A stretch of DNA of 64,000 nucleotides from assembly GCF_020708045.1 (NCBI RefSeq), contig NZ_JAJFES010000001.1, positions 496,001 to 560,000 of the forward strand, given 5' to 3'. This DNA comes from Massilia sp. IC2-278 (lineage in GTDB: Bacteria > Pseudomonadota > Gammaproteobacteria > Burkholderiales > Burkholderiaceae_D). The position numbers and the translations under genes are program-made. Below the pieces are notes generated by a model. The model was not told the DNA's origin and ran no database searches. It saw only the letters and a program-made list of their open reading frames with translations. This document shows positions 7,700-15,695 of this stretch, in pieces (position 1 is the stretch's first letter; the number at the start of each line of letters is the position of its first letter).

Positions 7700-9041
7700 T
7701 GTCGCTCAATCCGGAACTCCAGGAGGCCACGCAATTGCGCCCGCGGCCCTTGGCGAGGTACAGCGCCTGGTCGGCGCGCTTGATCAAATCGTCGATGCCG
7801 CGGTCGGCATCGCGCTCGCCTTCGGCGGAGGGCGCCAGCACCGCCACGCCGGCGCTGACAGTGTAGGCGATTTCGCCGGCATCGCTCGCCACCAGGCGTG
7901 TCGCCACCAGCGCGCGCAGGCGCTCGGCGCCCGCCAGCGCTTCTTCCTCGCCGGTGGAGGGCAGCAGCACGGCGAATTCCTCGCCGCCCAGGCGCGCCAC
8001 GGTGTCGACGATGCGGAAGCTGTCGCGCAGGGCGTCGGCCAGGTCGACCAGCACGCGGTCGCCGGCCGGGTGGCCGTAGCGGTCGTTCACGTTCTTGAAC
8101 ATGTCGGCGTCGAACAGGACCAGTGCCAGCGGGCGCGGCGTGTGCGCGGCGCGGTCCAGTTCCAGTTCGGCGGCCTCGAAAAAGGCGCGCCGGTTCGCCA
8201 GGCCGGTGAGATGGTCGCAGAAGGCGGCCTGGCGCCGCTTCTCGCTGGCGGCGCGCTTGTCGCTGATGTCGCGCAGGATCAGGGCATAGGCGGGCGCCTG
8301 CGGATCGTCGAGGCCGAAGGCTTCGCGGTCGGGCAGCGGCGCGATCAGGGCGCTGGCCCAGAACTGGCTGGCGTCGGCGCGCAGGCGCAGGCCTTCGTCC
8401 AGGCTCCAGCCGTTGCGGTCGGCCTCGCGCAGGCGGTCGAGCAGGTGTTCGGGCGTCATCGCGCCGGGCGGATAGAACACGGAATACGGCGAGCCGATCA
8501 CGTGTTCGCCGAAACCGGTGACGCGCGCGATGCTGTCGTTCCAGTCGACGATGCGCCCAAGGCGGTCGATCGAGACCAGGGCGTAGTCGCTGATGCGGGT
8601 CAGGATCGCGTTCAGCCAGGCGTCGCTCTGGCGCAGCTGGCGCTCGCGGCGCACCTCGGCGGTCACGTCCTGGATCACCGCCATGATGCGCGCCTCGTCG
8701 AGTTTCAGCAGGGTGAGCGAGAGGATCTGCGGCGCGCGCTCCCTGTGCTCGCCGGCGCGCAGGTGGATGTGCAGGCCCTCGAAGACCATGCCCTGCGCGC
8801 GCGGATACTGCGCGCACTGCAGGCGCAGATCGGGCGCCACGCCTTCGAGCGCGGCGAACAGGTTGGTCAGGCAGCCGTCGGGCGAGAGCGGCATCAGCAA
8901 CTGCGCCGAGATCGGGTTGATCATCGCGATCTCGCCGTCGAGGCTGGCCTGCACCAGTCCAACCGGAGCCAGGTACAGGAACTGGATCAGGGCCTCGTGT
9001 TCGGCGCGCAGCTGCTCGGCGCTGTCGTCCCCCAGCATCAC
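7662..9041 (-). CDS. PAS-PAS-GGDEF diguanylate cyclase
   Basis: A 459-residue protein that should make cyclic-di-GMP. Residues 10-135 are a PAS-like domain homologous to that of the next gene (IQFLYLAPVGLVQASLDGEI). Residues 140-265 are a second PAS (ISDYALVSIDRLGRIVDWN, ending LILRDISDKRA). Residues 275-440 are the GGDEF domain, with the active site RLGGEEFAVLLP. An inhibitory-site motif RIVD lies exactly five residues before it, so product feedback is expected. The start overlaps the PYP stop by four bases (ATGA), so the light sensor and cyclase are translationally coupled and probably made in a fixed ratio. Confidence 0.92.
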   Translation of the reverse strand: MMLGDDSAEQLRAEHEALIQFLYLAPVGLVQASLDGEIAMINPISAQLLMPLSPDGCLTNLFAALEGVAPDLRLQCAQYPRAQGMVFEGLHIHLRAGEHRERAPQILSLTLLKLDEARIMAVIQDVTAEVRRERQLRQSDAWLNAILTRISDYALVSIDRLGRIVDWNDSIARVTGFGEHVIGSPYSVFYPPGAMTPEHLLDRLREADRNGWSLDEGLRLRADASQFWASALIAPLPDREAFGLDDPQAPAYALILRDISDKRAASEKRRQAAFCDHLTGLANRRAFFEAAELELDRAAHTPRPLALVLFDADMFKNVNDRYGHPAGDRVLVDLADALRDSFRIVDTVARLGGEEFAVLLPSTGEEEALAGAERLRALVATRLVASDAGEIAYTVSAGVAVLAPSAEGERDADRGIDDLIKRADQALYLAKGRGRNCVASWSSGLSDNEDIPKRSRNAG

Positions 9042-9424
9042 CGGCGCTGTACCAGCACGTAGCGGTTGGCGCCGCCGGCGCTTGCCAGCAGGCGCAGCTT
9101 GACCTTGATCGGTCGCATGCGCAGGGTCAGCACGTAGTCGATGGTGTCGTCCAGTTCGCTGTTCTGTTCCGCCGCGTCCTCGAAGCGCTGGGCCACCATG
9201 AAGTTGTTCAGGCAGGGCGCGACGTTGGTGAACAGCGGCTCGCCGATCACCCGCTGCGGCGACAACCCGGCCGCCTGCGACTCGACCGCGTTGTAGCGCT
9301 GGACGACGGTGTCGGCGTCGAAGCCGATCACGCCGAATTCCAGGGCGTCGAGCTGCTCCTGGCTGCTCGCGTCGAGCAGGTCGGCCAGGCCGGGCGTATC
9401 GAAGGATGGGGTGGCGATGGTCAT
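9038..9424 (-). CDS. pyp: photoactive yellow protein (PYP) homologue, blue-light sensor
   Basis: A 128-residue PAS-fold protein if started at ATG 9424; in-frame starts farther upstream lack ribosome sites and exceed PYP length. It aligns along its length with Halorhodospira PYP with a constant offset of two residues. LDALEFGVIGFD matches the LDGLAFG region. QRYNAVE supplies Tyr44 and Glu48 (Tyr42 and Glu46 in PYP), which hydrogen-bond the chromophore. VAPC gives Cys71 (Cys69), the thioester attachment site. IKVKLRLL and YVLVQRR match the C-terminal strands. Thr50 and Arg52 of PYP are Ala and Leu here. It is the first gene of an operon with two cyclic-di-GMP enzymes, so it is probably their light input. 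Binding of p-coumarate is inferred. Confidence 0.87.
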   Translation of the reverse strand: MTIATPSFDTPGLADLLDASSQEQLDALEFGVIGFDADTVVQRYNAVESQAAGLSPQRVIGEPLFTNVAPCLNNFMVAQRFEDAAEQNSELDDTIDYVLTLRMRPIKVKLRLLASAGGANRYVLVQRR

Positions 9425-9602
9425 GATGGACGGGCTCCGGGTGGGATCGACAAGGGAAATTGTCATAATTGACGTTAGGAAACGGATGTTGGCAGTGTTC
9501 AGCAATTGTGTCAATTGTGCGCGCTATTGTCTTTACAATTGTCGGCTAGCGATTGACATATGTTGTAGCTGGCTGGCACCATCGCCAACTTTAATTGCCG
9601 AG
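9425..9602. promoter_or_regulatory. divergent control region of the PYP operon and the ligase gene
   Basis: These 178 bases separate the PYP start from the ligase start. The middle part (about 9460-9600) is richer in A and T than the coding flanks and contains ATTGACATATGTTG-type words. The shared region suggests co-regulation of photoreceptor and chromophore enzyme. I cannot assign promoter boxes with confidence. Confidence 0.4.
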
Positions 9603-10838
9603 ATGGAAACAATGGAGCAGTGTGCACCGCGTCGGGACTGGTGGCAAGAAGAATCGGCGCTGCGCCGCGTCGTGGGCGACCTGGTGGCGGCCGAGCTGGC
9701 GCTGGCGCGGCCGGGGCGAGCCTTGCCGGCCTTGCCCTGGCCGGAGGAGACCGACCTGGCGGCCGATCTCGGCGCCGATTCGCTCGACCTGATGGGCGCG
9801 GCCACCGCGCTCGGCGACCTGCTCCAGTTCGGGCAGGCCGGCATGCAGGATGCGCTGCTGGGCCGGCCGCGGCTGGCGGACTGGGTGGGTGCGGCGCGCG
9901 CCAGCCTGGCCGGGTTCGATGCCCAGCTCGTGTTTCGCACCTCGGGCAGCTCGGGCATGCCGAAGCGCTGCACGCACAGCCTGGCCGTGCTGTGGCGCGA
10001 GGTCGACGAGCTGGCGCGGGTGCTGCTCGGGCGGCGGCGCGTGCTGGGCGCGGTGCCGGCGCACCATATTTATGGCTTCCTGTTCACGGTGCTGTTGCCG
10101 CAGGCAGGAGCCGGGGCGCTGCCGGTGCTGGACCTGCGCGGCATGTCGCCCGTGGCGCTGGCAGGGCTGGTGCAGCCGGGCGACCTGGTGGTGGCGCATC
10201 CGGATTACTGGCGCCAGGTGGCGGCGCTCGGCCTGGCGTTTCCGGCCGATGTGACCGGTGTATCGTCGACGGCGCCGTGCCCGGACGACGTCGCCCAGGC
10301 GCTGCATGCTGCCGGACTGCGGCTGGTGCAGGTATATGGCAGTTCGGAGACGGCAGGCGTCGGCTGGCGCGAGGCCGCCGGCGAGCCGTATCGCTTGTTA
10401 CCCTACTGGCGCGCAGGGGACGCCGGCACGCTGGAACGCGCGGGCGAAGGCGGCGCAAGCGAACGCTTCGCGCTGCAAGACCGGCTCGACTGGCGCGACG
10501 GCCTGCATTTCCTGCCGGCCGGGCGCATTGATCAGGCGGTGCAGGTTGGTGGCACGAACGTGTTTCCAGTATATGTGGCGCAGGTGCTGGGAATGCATCC
10601 GGAGGTGGCTCAATGCCAAGTACGGCTGATGAGGCCGGACGAAGGTACTCGATTAAAAGCATTCGTGGTGCCTCAGAACCCAAATGTAGATATTCCAGCA
10701 TTACGCTCGATACTAATTGAATGGATCGTAGCGCGATTAACGTCGGTAGAGCGTCCTGCAGCTTTTTCTTTTGGGCCAGTTCTGCCTTGCCAACCAAGCG
10801 GAAAATTAACAGACTGGATTATTGATGCCTGGGACTAG
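9603..10838 (+). CDS. carrier-domain/AMP-ligase fusion, probable chromophore-activating enzyme for PYP
   Basis: A 411-residue protein. Residues 20-90 look like an acyl-carrier domain: DLAADLGADSLDLMGAATAL holds the DSL serine used for phosphopantetheine. From about 100 it is a compact adenylate-forming ligase: LVFRTSGSSGMPKRCTHS (ATP loop), VPAHHIYGFLFT, VYGSSETAGVGWR (the YGxTE-type motif), GRIDQAVQVGGTNVFPVYV (hinge), and a C-terminal GKLTDW with the catalytic lysine. It is shorter than classic coumarate-CoA ligases (about 550 residues). Divergence from PYP suggests it activates p-coumarate for loading onto the PYP cysteine; this is inference. From about 10600 the gene turns AT-rich. ATG 9612 is an alternative start. 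Confidence 0.72.
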   Translation: METMEQCAPRRDWWQEESALRRVVGDLVAAELALARPGRALPALPWPEETDLAADLGADSLDLMGAATALGDLLQFGQAGMQDALLGRPRLADWVGAARASLAGFDAQLVFRTSGSSGMPKRCTHSLAVLWREVDELARVLLGRRRVLGAVPAHHIYGFLFTVLLPQAGAGALPVLDLRGMSPVALAGLVQPGDLVVAHPDYWRQVAALGLAFPADVTGVSSTAPCPDDVAQALHAAGLRLVQVYGSSETAGVGWREAAGEPYRLLPYWRAGDAGTLERAGEGGASERFALQDRLDWRDGLHFLPAGRIDQAVQVGGTNVFPVYVAQVLGMHPEVAQCQVRLMRPDEGTRLKAFVVPQNPNVDIPALRSILIEWIVARLTSVERPAAFSFGPVLPCQPSGKLTDWIIDAWD

Positions 10839-10940
10839 AACTGTGGGTCTGATTGTCTTGCGTAGTGAGGCCAAAAATTTGTTATCGAACTAATCGGATT
10901 AAATTGATTTGAGCTAAGCTGAGCGAATCATATTTAATTA

Positions 10941-12326
10941 ATGAAATCCACAAAAAATCTCGTAGCGCTTTGGGGGAATAGAATGAGACCTGTTGCACCG
11001 TTTTGGCTTGCACAGCGCCATGGACAAACTTGGCGCGATGAGGAAATTCTTAACGCGATCAAATGGCTGACTTCGTTTGTAAAGCAAGCCGATTGGGATC
11101 GAAGGATTGAGAGAGTTCGGCGAACATTTTGCAGTGGTACAGAGAGCTGGCGTAAAGGTCTGCCAAGTGCTTTGTTTGATCCGTCTGATGCTGTTGCTTG
11201 GTATATTTTTCAATCAAATGCTTATGCCCAACAGCGCGACGAATGGTTTGAGCCCGAGTGCTTTCGTATCGCGCCTCTCTTCAAGCGTATAGGACAGATC
11301 TTGCCCGAGTTGCAGCAGGTTGTCGGTATCGAAGAGCGAGTAGCAAGGCTAATGAATACGGGCACTGCACAGCCAGATGATGGATTATTTGAGCTACTGG
11401 TTGCAGGTGCATATAAATGTCGGAACTGGAATATTGTTGAGTTCGTTCAGGAAAAACCAGGTCTAGCAAAAACTCACGATCTTATGGTTTCGTCAAGGCG
11501 CCGTCGCTGGGCTGTAGAGTGCAAACGAGTAAATCGGTCTGGATACGAGGCAGCGGAGTATCAGGATGGTTTGCGAGTTGCGAAACCTGTACACGAGATG
11601 TGTCGAATCAAGAACTCCTCGCTAATTGTTGAGGTCGGTTACCTAGTTGAGTTGTCTAAAGTTGACGAAAACTACTTGGTTGAGCGTGTCGAGGCCTTTT
11701 TGCTTAACAAAAAATTCGCTCGATGGTCTGATTCCACGGGTTATGGGCAAATACGGCCTGTTAATCGGTATCTCACGGATACTGTGTTGGCTCACGATAA
11801 TGTCTTCTTTGGTTCAAGTCGAATGGTCGAGCTATTGGCCGGCCAATATTTGCCATATCTCGATCATAGCGTTGTCGCGAACTGGACTCCTGCTATAACG
11901 CGGCCACTTCATGCATCCGTGGTGAACCAAGCTAGTGTCGTAAGCTGGCTCAGCATGTCTATTAATGCAGCACAACGCAAGGCAAAGCATTTTAGATCGC
12001 TTGTCGCTAAAGCAGAGCAGCAACTTCCAGCGGACTGCCCAGGTGTTATACATGTAGGATATGAAGCCCGCGGTGGAAATTCTGTTGACGAGCTACGCCA
12101 TGCGCTAAATGATAAAGAAATGAAAAATTTTGTCCCCGAATCCTCTAGGCTGCGCTGGGTGTACGGTAATTATCTAATGCCGGAACATACAAACAATCCA
12201 AATGAATCGAGTGCACTCTCTGAAACGACTGCGACTTATAAAATTGGTAAGCATACGATGAAAGCGCCACTTCCAAGTCATCTGCTCTTTGATTCTGGCA
12301 TGGGGGAGCCTGGTACACATTGGTAA
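10941..12326 (+). CDS. hypothetical protein with PD-(D/E)XK-nuclease-like core
   Basis: A 461-residue protein in clearly AT-richer DNA than the rest of the window, which suggests horizontal acquisition. Around residues 148-198 it shows the arrangement of a PD-(D/E)XK nuclease: FELLVAGAYKCR supplies a helix glutamate, KPGLAKTHDLMV the acidic residue, and RRWAVECKRVNR the E-x-K strand. The N-terminal 140 residues are Trp- and Arg-rich helices with no match I know. The C-terminal half is long and ends VLLFDSG-like without recognisable motifs. It is convergent with the HEPN-motif gene at 12364. A restriction or defence nuclease is the best guess; no named family is recognised. Confidence 0.6.
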   Translation: MKSTKNLVALWGNRMRPVAPFWLAQRHGQTWRDEEILNAIKWLTSFVKQADWDRRIERVRRTFCSGTESWRKGLPSALFDPSDAVAWYIFQSNAYAQQRDEWFEPECFRIAPLFKRIGQILPELQQVVGIEERVARLMNTGTAQPDDGLFELLVAGAYKCRNWNIVEFVQEKPGLAKTHDLMVSSRRRRWAVECKRVNRSGYEAAEYQDGLRVAKPVHEMCRIKNSSLIVEVGYLVELSKVDENYLVERVEAFLLNKKFARWSDSTGYGQIRPVNRYLTDTVLAHDNVFFGSSRMVELLAGQYLPYLDHSVVANWTPAITRPLHASVVNQASVVSWLSMSINAAQRKAKHFRSLVAKAEQQLPADCPGVIHVGYEARGGNSVDELRHALNDKEMKNFVPESSRLRWVYGNYLMPEHTNNPNESSALSETTATYKIGKHTMKAPLPSHLLFDSGMGEPGTHW

Positions 12327-12363
12327 CTGTTAATTGTGAACCAAAATCTTATTTAATTTAATG

Positions 12364-13104
12364 TTAAGGTGAGGCGTTGGCGCGTAAATAATCTGAGGCC
12401 GCACCATGCGGTAGATTCGCCAGTATATATTCAATGAAATCTCTCGCAGTGTTTACGGCCCATTTTCCGACTTCACTGTTGTCAATTAGTCCAAGCCAGC
12501 CTAGATTTTCGTCTATCTGATCTTGAGATATAAGACCTAACTCTATTAGTCGAATGATTGAGGCGGGCAGCCCATGTTGGCAAGCTGCTGAGTCGTCGCT
12601 CTTAATAGTAGCGTCCCCATCACGATGGATAACCGAATGTCTTAAGTCAAAGAGATCAATGATGGGTGATGGTAAATGTTCCCGCTGATTATCTTTTGTA
12701 AAATCGCTTGATTTGCGTTCTTCGTTATGCGCGCAACCTAGTAGCTGGTAAAAAAGATTTAAAGCGGGCTTGCGGTTAACATTTCCCTTATTATTTATTT
12801 TTATCTCAACAATTTGAAGGGCAGCCATTTCTTGATGGGTTAGTGGGAGGATTTTGGCTGTATGAGGTTTTGGTTGGTTAAATATTAGCGCAAGTTTGCT
12901 AATGGGGATATCCATTTCTTCTGCTAAGTTATGGCGTGTAGAATAAGTCAGTCGGATATCTCCGAGAAGCGATTCAACTGCAGTCACGCTAGCAATGACG
13001 CTGGCAATGCCCATGCCGGATTTGGCTAAATCGATTGCTGTTTGATAAAGATAAGGCGAGTGATAATGAATTCCTACAGTTTTTTTCATTTGTTCTTTAG
13101 TCAC
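12364..13104 (-). CDS. hypothetical protein with a HEPN-type Rx4H motif
   Basis: A 246-residue, mostly helical protein in the AT-rich island. At about residues 153-160 it has LRHSVIHRDG, fitting the R-x4-H active-site pattern of HEPN ribonuclease domains. The following helices (ASIIRLIELGLIS and WAVNTARDFIEYILANLP) suit a HEPN-like bundle. The first 60 residues contain ASVIASVTAVESLLGDIRL, a helix seen in similar uncharacterised proteins. The start is GTG 13104 or ATG 13089; neither has a strong ribosome site. It is convergent with the PD-(D/E)XK-like gene, 37 bases away. The call rests on one motif, so function is tentative. Confidence 0.5.
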   Translation of the reverse strand: MTKEQMKKTVGIHYHSPYLYQTAIDLAKSGMGIASVIASVTAVESLLGDIRLTYSTRHNLAEEMDIPISKLALIFNQPKPHTAKILPLTHQEMAALQIVEIKINNKGNVNRKPALNLFYQLLGCAHNEERKSSDFTKDNQREHLPSPIIDLFDLRHSVIHRDGDATIKSDDSAACQHGLPASIIRLIELGLISQDQIDENLGWLGLIDNSEVGKWAVNTARDFIEYILANLPHGAASDYLRANASP

Positions 13105-13153
13105 CGGGTAATCTTATGAATAGAGGTAGGTAGCGTATTGTTTGCGGCAATCT

Positions 13154-15535
13154 CTATCGTGCTGGCTCCGCCAGCGGATGGGCATTCTCGGCGCCAGACT
13201 CCGGCTGCATCACCTCTTCACCCTCCGACAGCCCGTCCGGATTCTCTTCACTCGCCTCCGGCGCCACGTCGATCCCGCGGAATTGCGGCAGTTCGGCAAA
13301 CTCCGCGAACACCCAGTCGTCGTTGTCGCGCACGATGCCTTCCGGCTCGGGGCGCTCCTGGGGCGGGTGCTTGGCCAGCGCCACCTGCATGTAGTCGAGC
13401 CAGATGGGCAGGGCCAGCGTGGCGCCGAATTCGCGTCCGCCCAGCGAGCGCGGTTCGTCGTAGCCCATCCAGGCCACCGCGACGATGTTGCCGCCGTAGC
13501 CGGCGAACCAGCCGTCGATGGCGTCGCTGGTGGTGCCGGTCTTCCCCGCGATGTCCGCTCGCCCGAGGCGCTTGGTGGCGGCGGCGCCGGTGCCGTAGCG
13601 GGTGACGTCGCGCAGCATGCTGTCGGTGATCCAGGCGTTGCGGGCGTCGAGCACGCGCGCGGCTTCCTGGCGCGGGGCGGCGGGCTTGGCTTCCTGGATG
13701 ATCTTGCCGTCGCCGTCGACGATCTTCGCGATCAGGTAGGGCTTGACCGCGAAGCCGCCGTTCGCGAACACGGCGTAGGCGCCGGCCATCTGCAGCGGCG
13801 TCACGGCGCCGGTACCCAGGGCCAACGTCAGGTTCTTCGGATGGCGCGCCAGGTCGAAGCCAAAGCGGCCGAGGAAGTCGTGAGCGTAGGGCACTTCGAG
13901 CGCGCGCAGCAGGCGCACGGTCGGCACGTTCTTCGAGTGGGCCAGCGAGTAGCGCATCGTGATCGGGCCGTCGAACACGTTGTCGTCGTTCTGCGGCGAC
14001 CAGGTGGCGCCGGCGTTCTCGCCCGGCATGTCGAGTGCTTCGTCGAGGATCAGGGTGCCAGGCGAATAGCCCTTCTGCACCGCGGCCGAATACACGAAAG
14101 GCTTGATCGCGGAACCCGGCTGGCGCCAGGCCTGGGTCACGTGGTTGAACTTTTGCAGGTTGTAGTCGAAGCCGCCGACCAGGGCCTGGTAGGCGCCGCT
14201 GTCGGCGTCGATGGCGACGAAGGCCGCAGCCACCTGCGGCACCTGGCTGATGGCCCAGTCTTTGCCGTCCTTGCCCATGCGGCTGATGCGTACCACCGCG
14301 CCCGGCGCCAGGCGCACCGAGTCCTTGGCCTTGTCGGACAGGGCATTCGCGGCGAACTTCAGGCCGGCGCCTGTGATGTCGACCGTGTCGCCGTCGATCG
14401 TTTCTACCTTCACGCGCTTGCTTGAGACCTCCAGCACCACGGCCGGTTCCAGTCCATCGCTGGATGGGCGCTTCTGCAGCGCGTCGACGATCGCGTCTTC
14501 GCGTTCCTCGGCATCCGCTGGCAGGTCGATGCGCGCTTCAGGGCCACGATAACCGTGGCGCGCGTCGTAGGCCAGCACGTTGCGGCGCACCGATTCGTAG
14601 GCCGACTTCTGGTCGGCTTCGCGAATTGTGGTGGTCACGCGGATGCCGCGCGTATAGGCTTCTTCCTTGAACTGGGCATACACGGCCTGGCGCGCCAGTT
14701 CGGCCACGTACTCGGCGTGGGCGCCGAATTCCTGCGGACGCGAATGCACGCGCATCGGTTCCTTCAACGCTTTCGCATACTGGGCGTCGTCGATCTGCCC
14801 CAGGTCGTGCAGGCGGCGCAGCACCTGTTCCTGGCGCTGCTTCGCACGCTTCGGGTTCACGGCCGGGTTATTGCGGGCCGGGTTTTGCGGCAGGCCGGCC
14901 AGCATCGCGGTTTCAGCCACGCTCAGTTTATCGAGGTCCTTGCCGAAGTAGGCGCGCGCGGCGCTGGCAAAGCCGTAGGAACGCTGGCCCAGGTAGATCT
15001 GGTTCATGTACAGCTCGAGGATCTGGTCCTTGGTCAGCGCATCCTCGATCTTGTAGGCGAGGGCGATCTCGTTGATCTTCCGCGACAGCTTCTTTTCCTT
15101 CGAGAGGAAGAAGTTGCGCGCTACCTGCATCGTGATAGTGGAAGCGCCGCCGGAACCGAAGCCGCTGCGCAGGTTCGAGCCGACCGCGCGCGCGGCGCCC
15201 ATCCAGTCGATGCCGCCGTGCTCGTAGAAGCGCGCGTCCTCGATGGCGAGTACCGCGTTCTTCATCATCGGCGGGATGTTCGCGATCGGCACGAAGTCGC
15301 GGTGCTCCTCGCCGAATTCGCCGATCAGGACATTGTCGGCGGTGTAGATGCGCAGCGGGATCTTCGGCTTGTAGTCAAGGACGGCGTCGATAGGCGGCAC
15401 CTTCGGTACGATCGCGGTGAATACATACAGCACCACGCCGACGATGAAGACGACGATGGCGGCCAGGACGAAGAAGATGAAGCCGCGTTCGCGGCCCTTT
15501 GGAGCAGGCCGCAGGGGCCGGGTAGACTTGGTCAA
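13154..15535 (-). CDS. mrcA: penicillin-binding protein 1A (bifunctional transglycosylase/transpeptidase)
   Basis: A 793-residue class A PBP that polymerises and cross-links peptidoglycan. One membrane segment at residues 19-42 anchors it to the inner membrane. The transglycosylase domain (about 60-235) has VLAIEDARFYEHGGID with the catalytic Glu, STITMQVARNFFLS and ELYMNQIYLGQ. An OB-like insert (about 330-420) precedes the transpeptidase domain, with GSAIKPFVY (active serine), HSKNVPTVR (SxN) and DIAGKTGTTSD (KTG). The C-terminal tail is acidic and low in complexity. It is divergent from the OPT transporter. The AT-rich island ends just downstream of its 3' end. Confidence 0.95.
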   Translation of the reverse strand: MTKSTRPLRPAPKGRERGFIFFVLAAIVVFIVGVVLYVFTAIVPKVPPIDAVLDYKPKIPLRIYTADNVLIGEFGEEHRDFVPIANIPPMMKNAVLAIEDARFYEHGGIDWMGAARAVGSNLRSGFGSGGASTITMQVARNFFLSKEKKLSRKINEIALAYKIEDALTKDQILELYMNQIYLGQRSYGFASAARAYFGKDLDKLSVAETAMLAGLPQNPARNNPAVNPKRAKQRQEQVLRRLHDLGQIDDAQYAKALKEPMRVHSRPQEFGAHAEYVAELARQAVYAQFKEEAYTRGIRVTTTIREADQKSAYESVRRNVLAYDARHGYRGPEARIDLPADAEEREDAIVDALQKRPSSDGLEPAVVLEVSSKRVKVETIDGDTVDITGAGLKFAANALSDKAKDSVRLAPGAVVRISRMGKDGKDWAISQVPQVAAAFVAIDADSGAYQALVGGFDYNLQKFNHVTQAWRQPGSAIKPFVYSAAVQKGYSPGTLILDEALDMPGENAGATWSPQNDDNVFDGPITMRYSLAHSKNVPTVRLLRALEVPYAHDFLGRFGFDLARHPKNLTLALGTGAVTPLQMAGAYAVFANGGFAVKPYLIAKIVDGDGKIIQEAKPAAPRQEAARVLDARNAWITDSMLRDVTRYGTGAAATKRLGRADIAGKTGTTSDAIDGWFAGYGGNIVAVAWMGYDEPRSLGGREFGATLALPIWLDYMQVALAKHPPQERPEPEGIVRDNDDWVFAEFAELPQFRGIDVAPEASEENPDGLSEGEEVMQPESGAENAHPLAEPAR

Positions 15536-15695
15536 AACGGTTCTCGCTTGCTGTGACTTTTGCTATTGAGCGCAACGTGGATGCGGTCTCGGTCGGCGCA
15601 TTATAATCCGCTTTCTTTCGCCTCAAGCATGTGCCATAGTCTCGCCTCCAGGCCTGCGCCAGACTGGCCGGAACATCCAGAACACAAGGAACACG

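Noticed and set aside
5747-7783. 678-codon open frame opposite the GGDEF-EAL gene
   Set aside because: It is antisense to a protein with intact catalytic motifs; its composition is His/Gln/Arg-rich and without recognisable fold.
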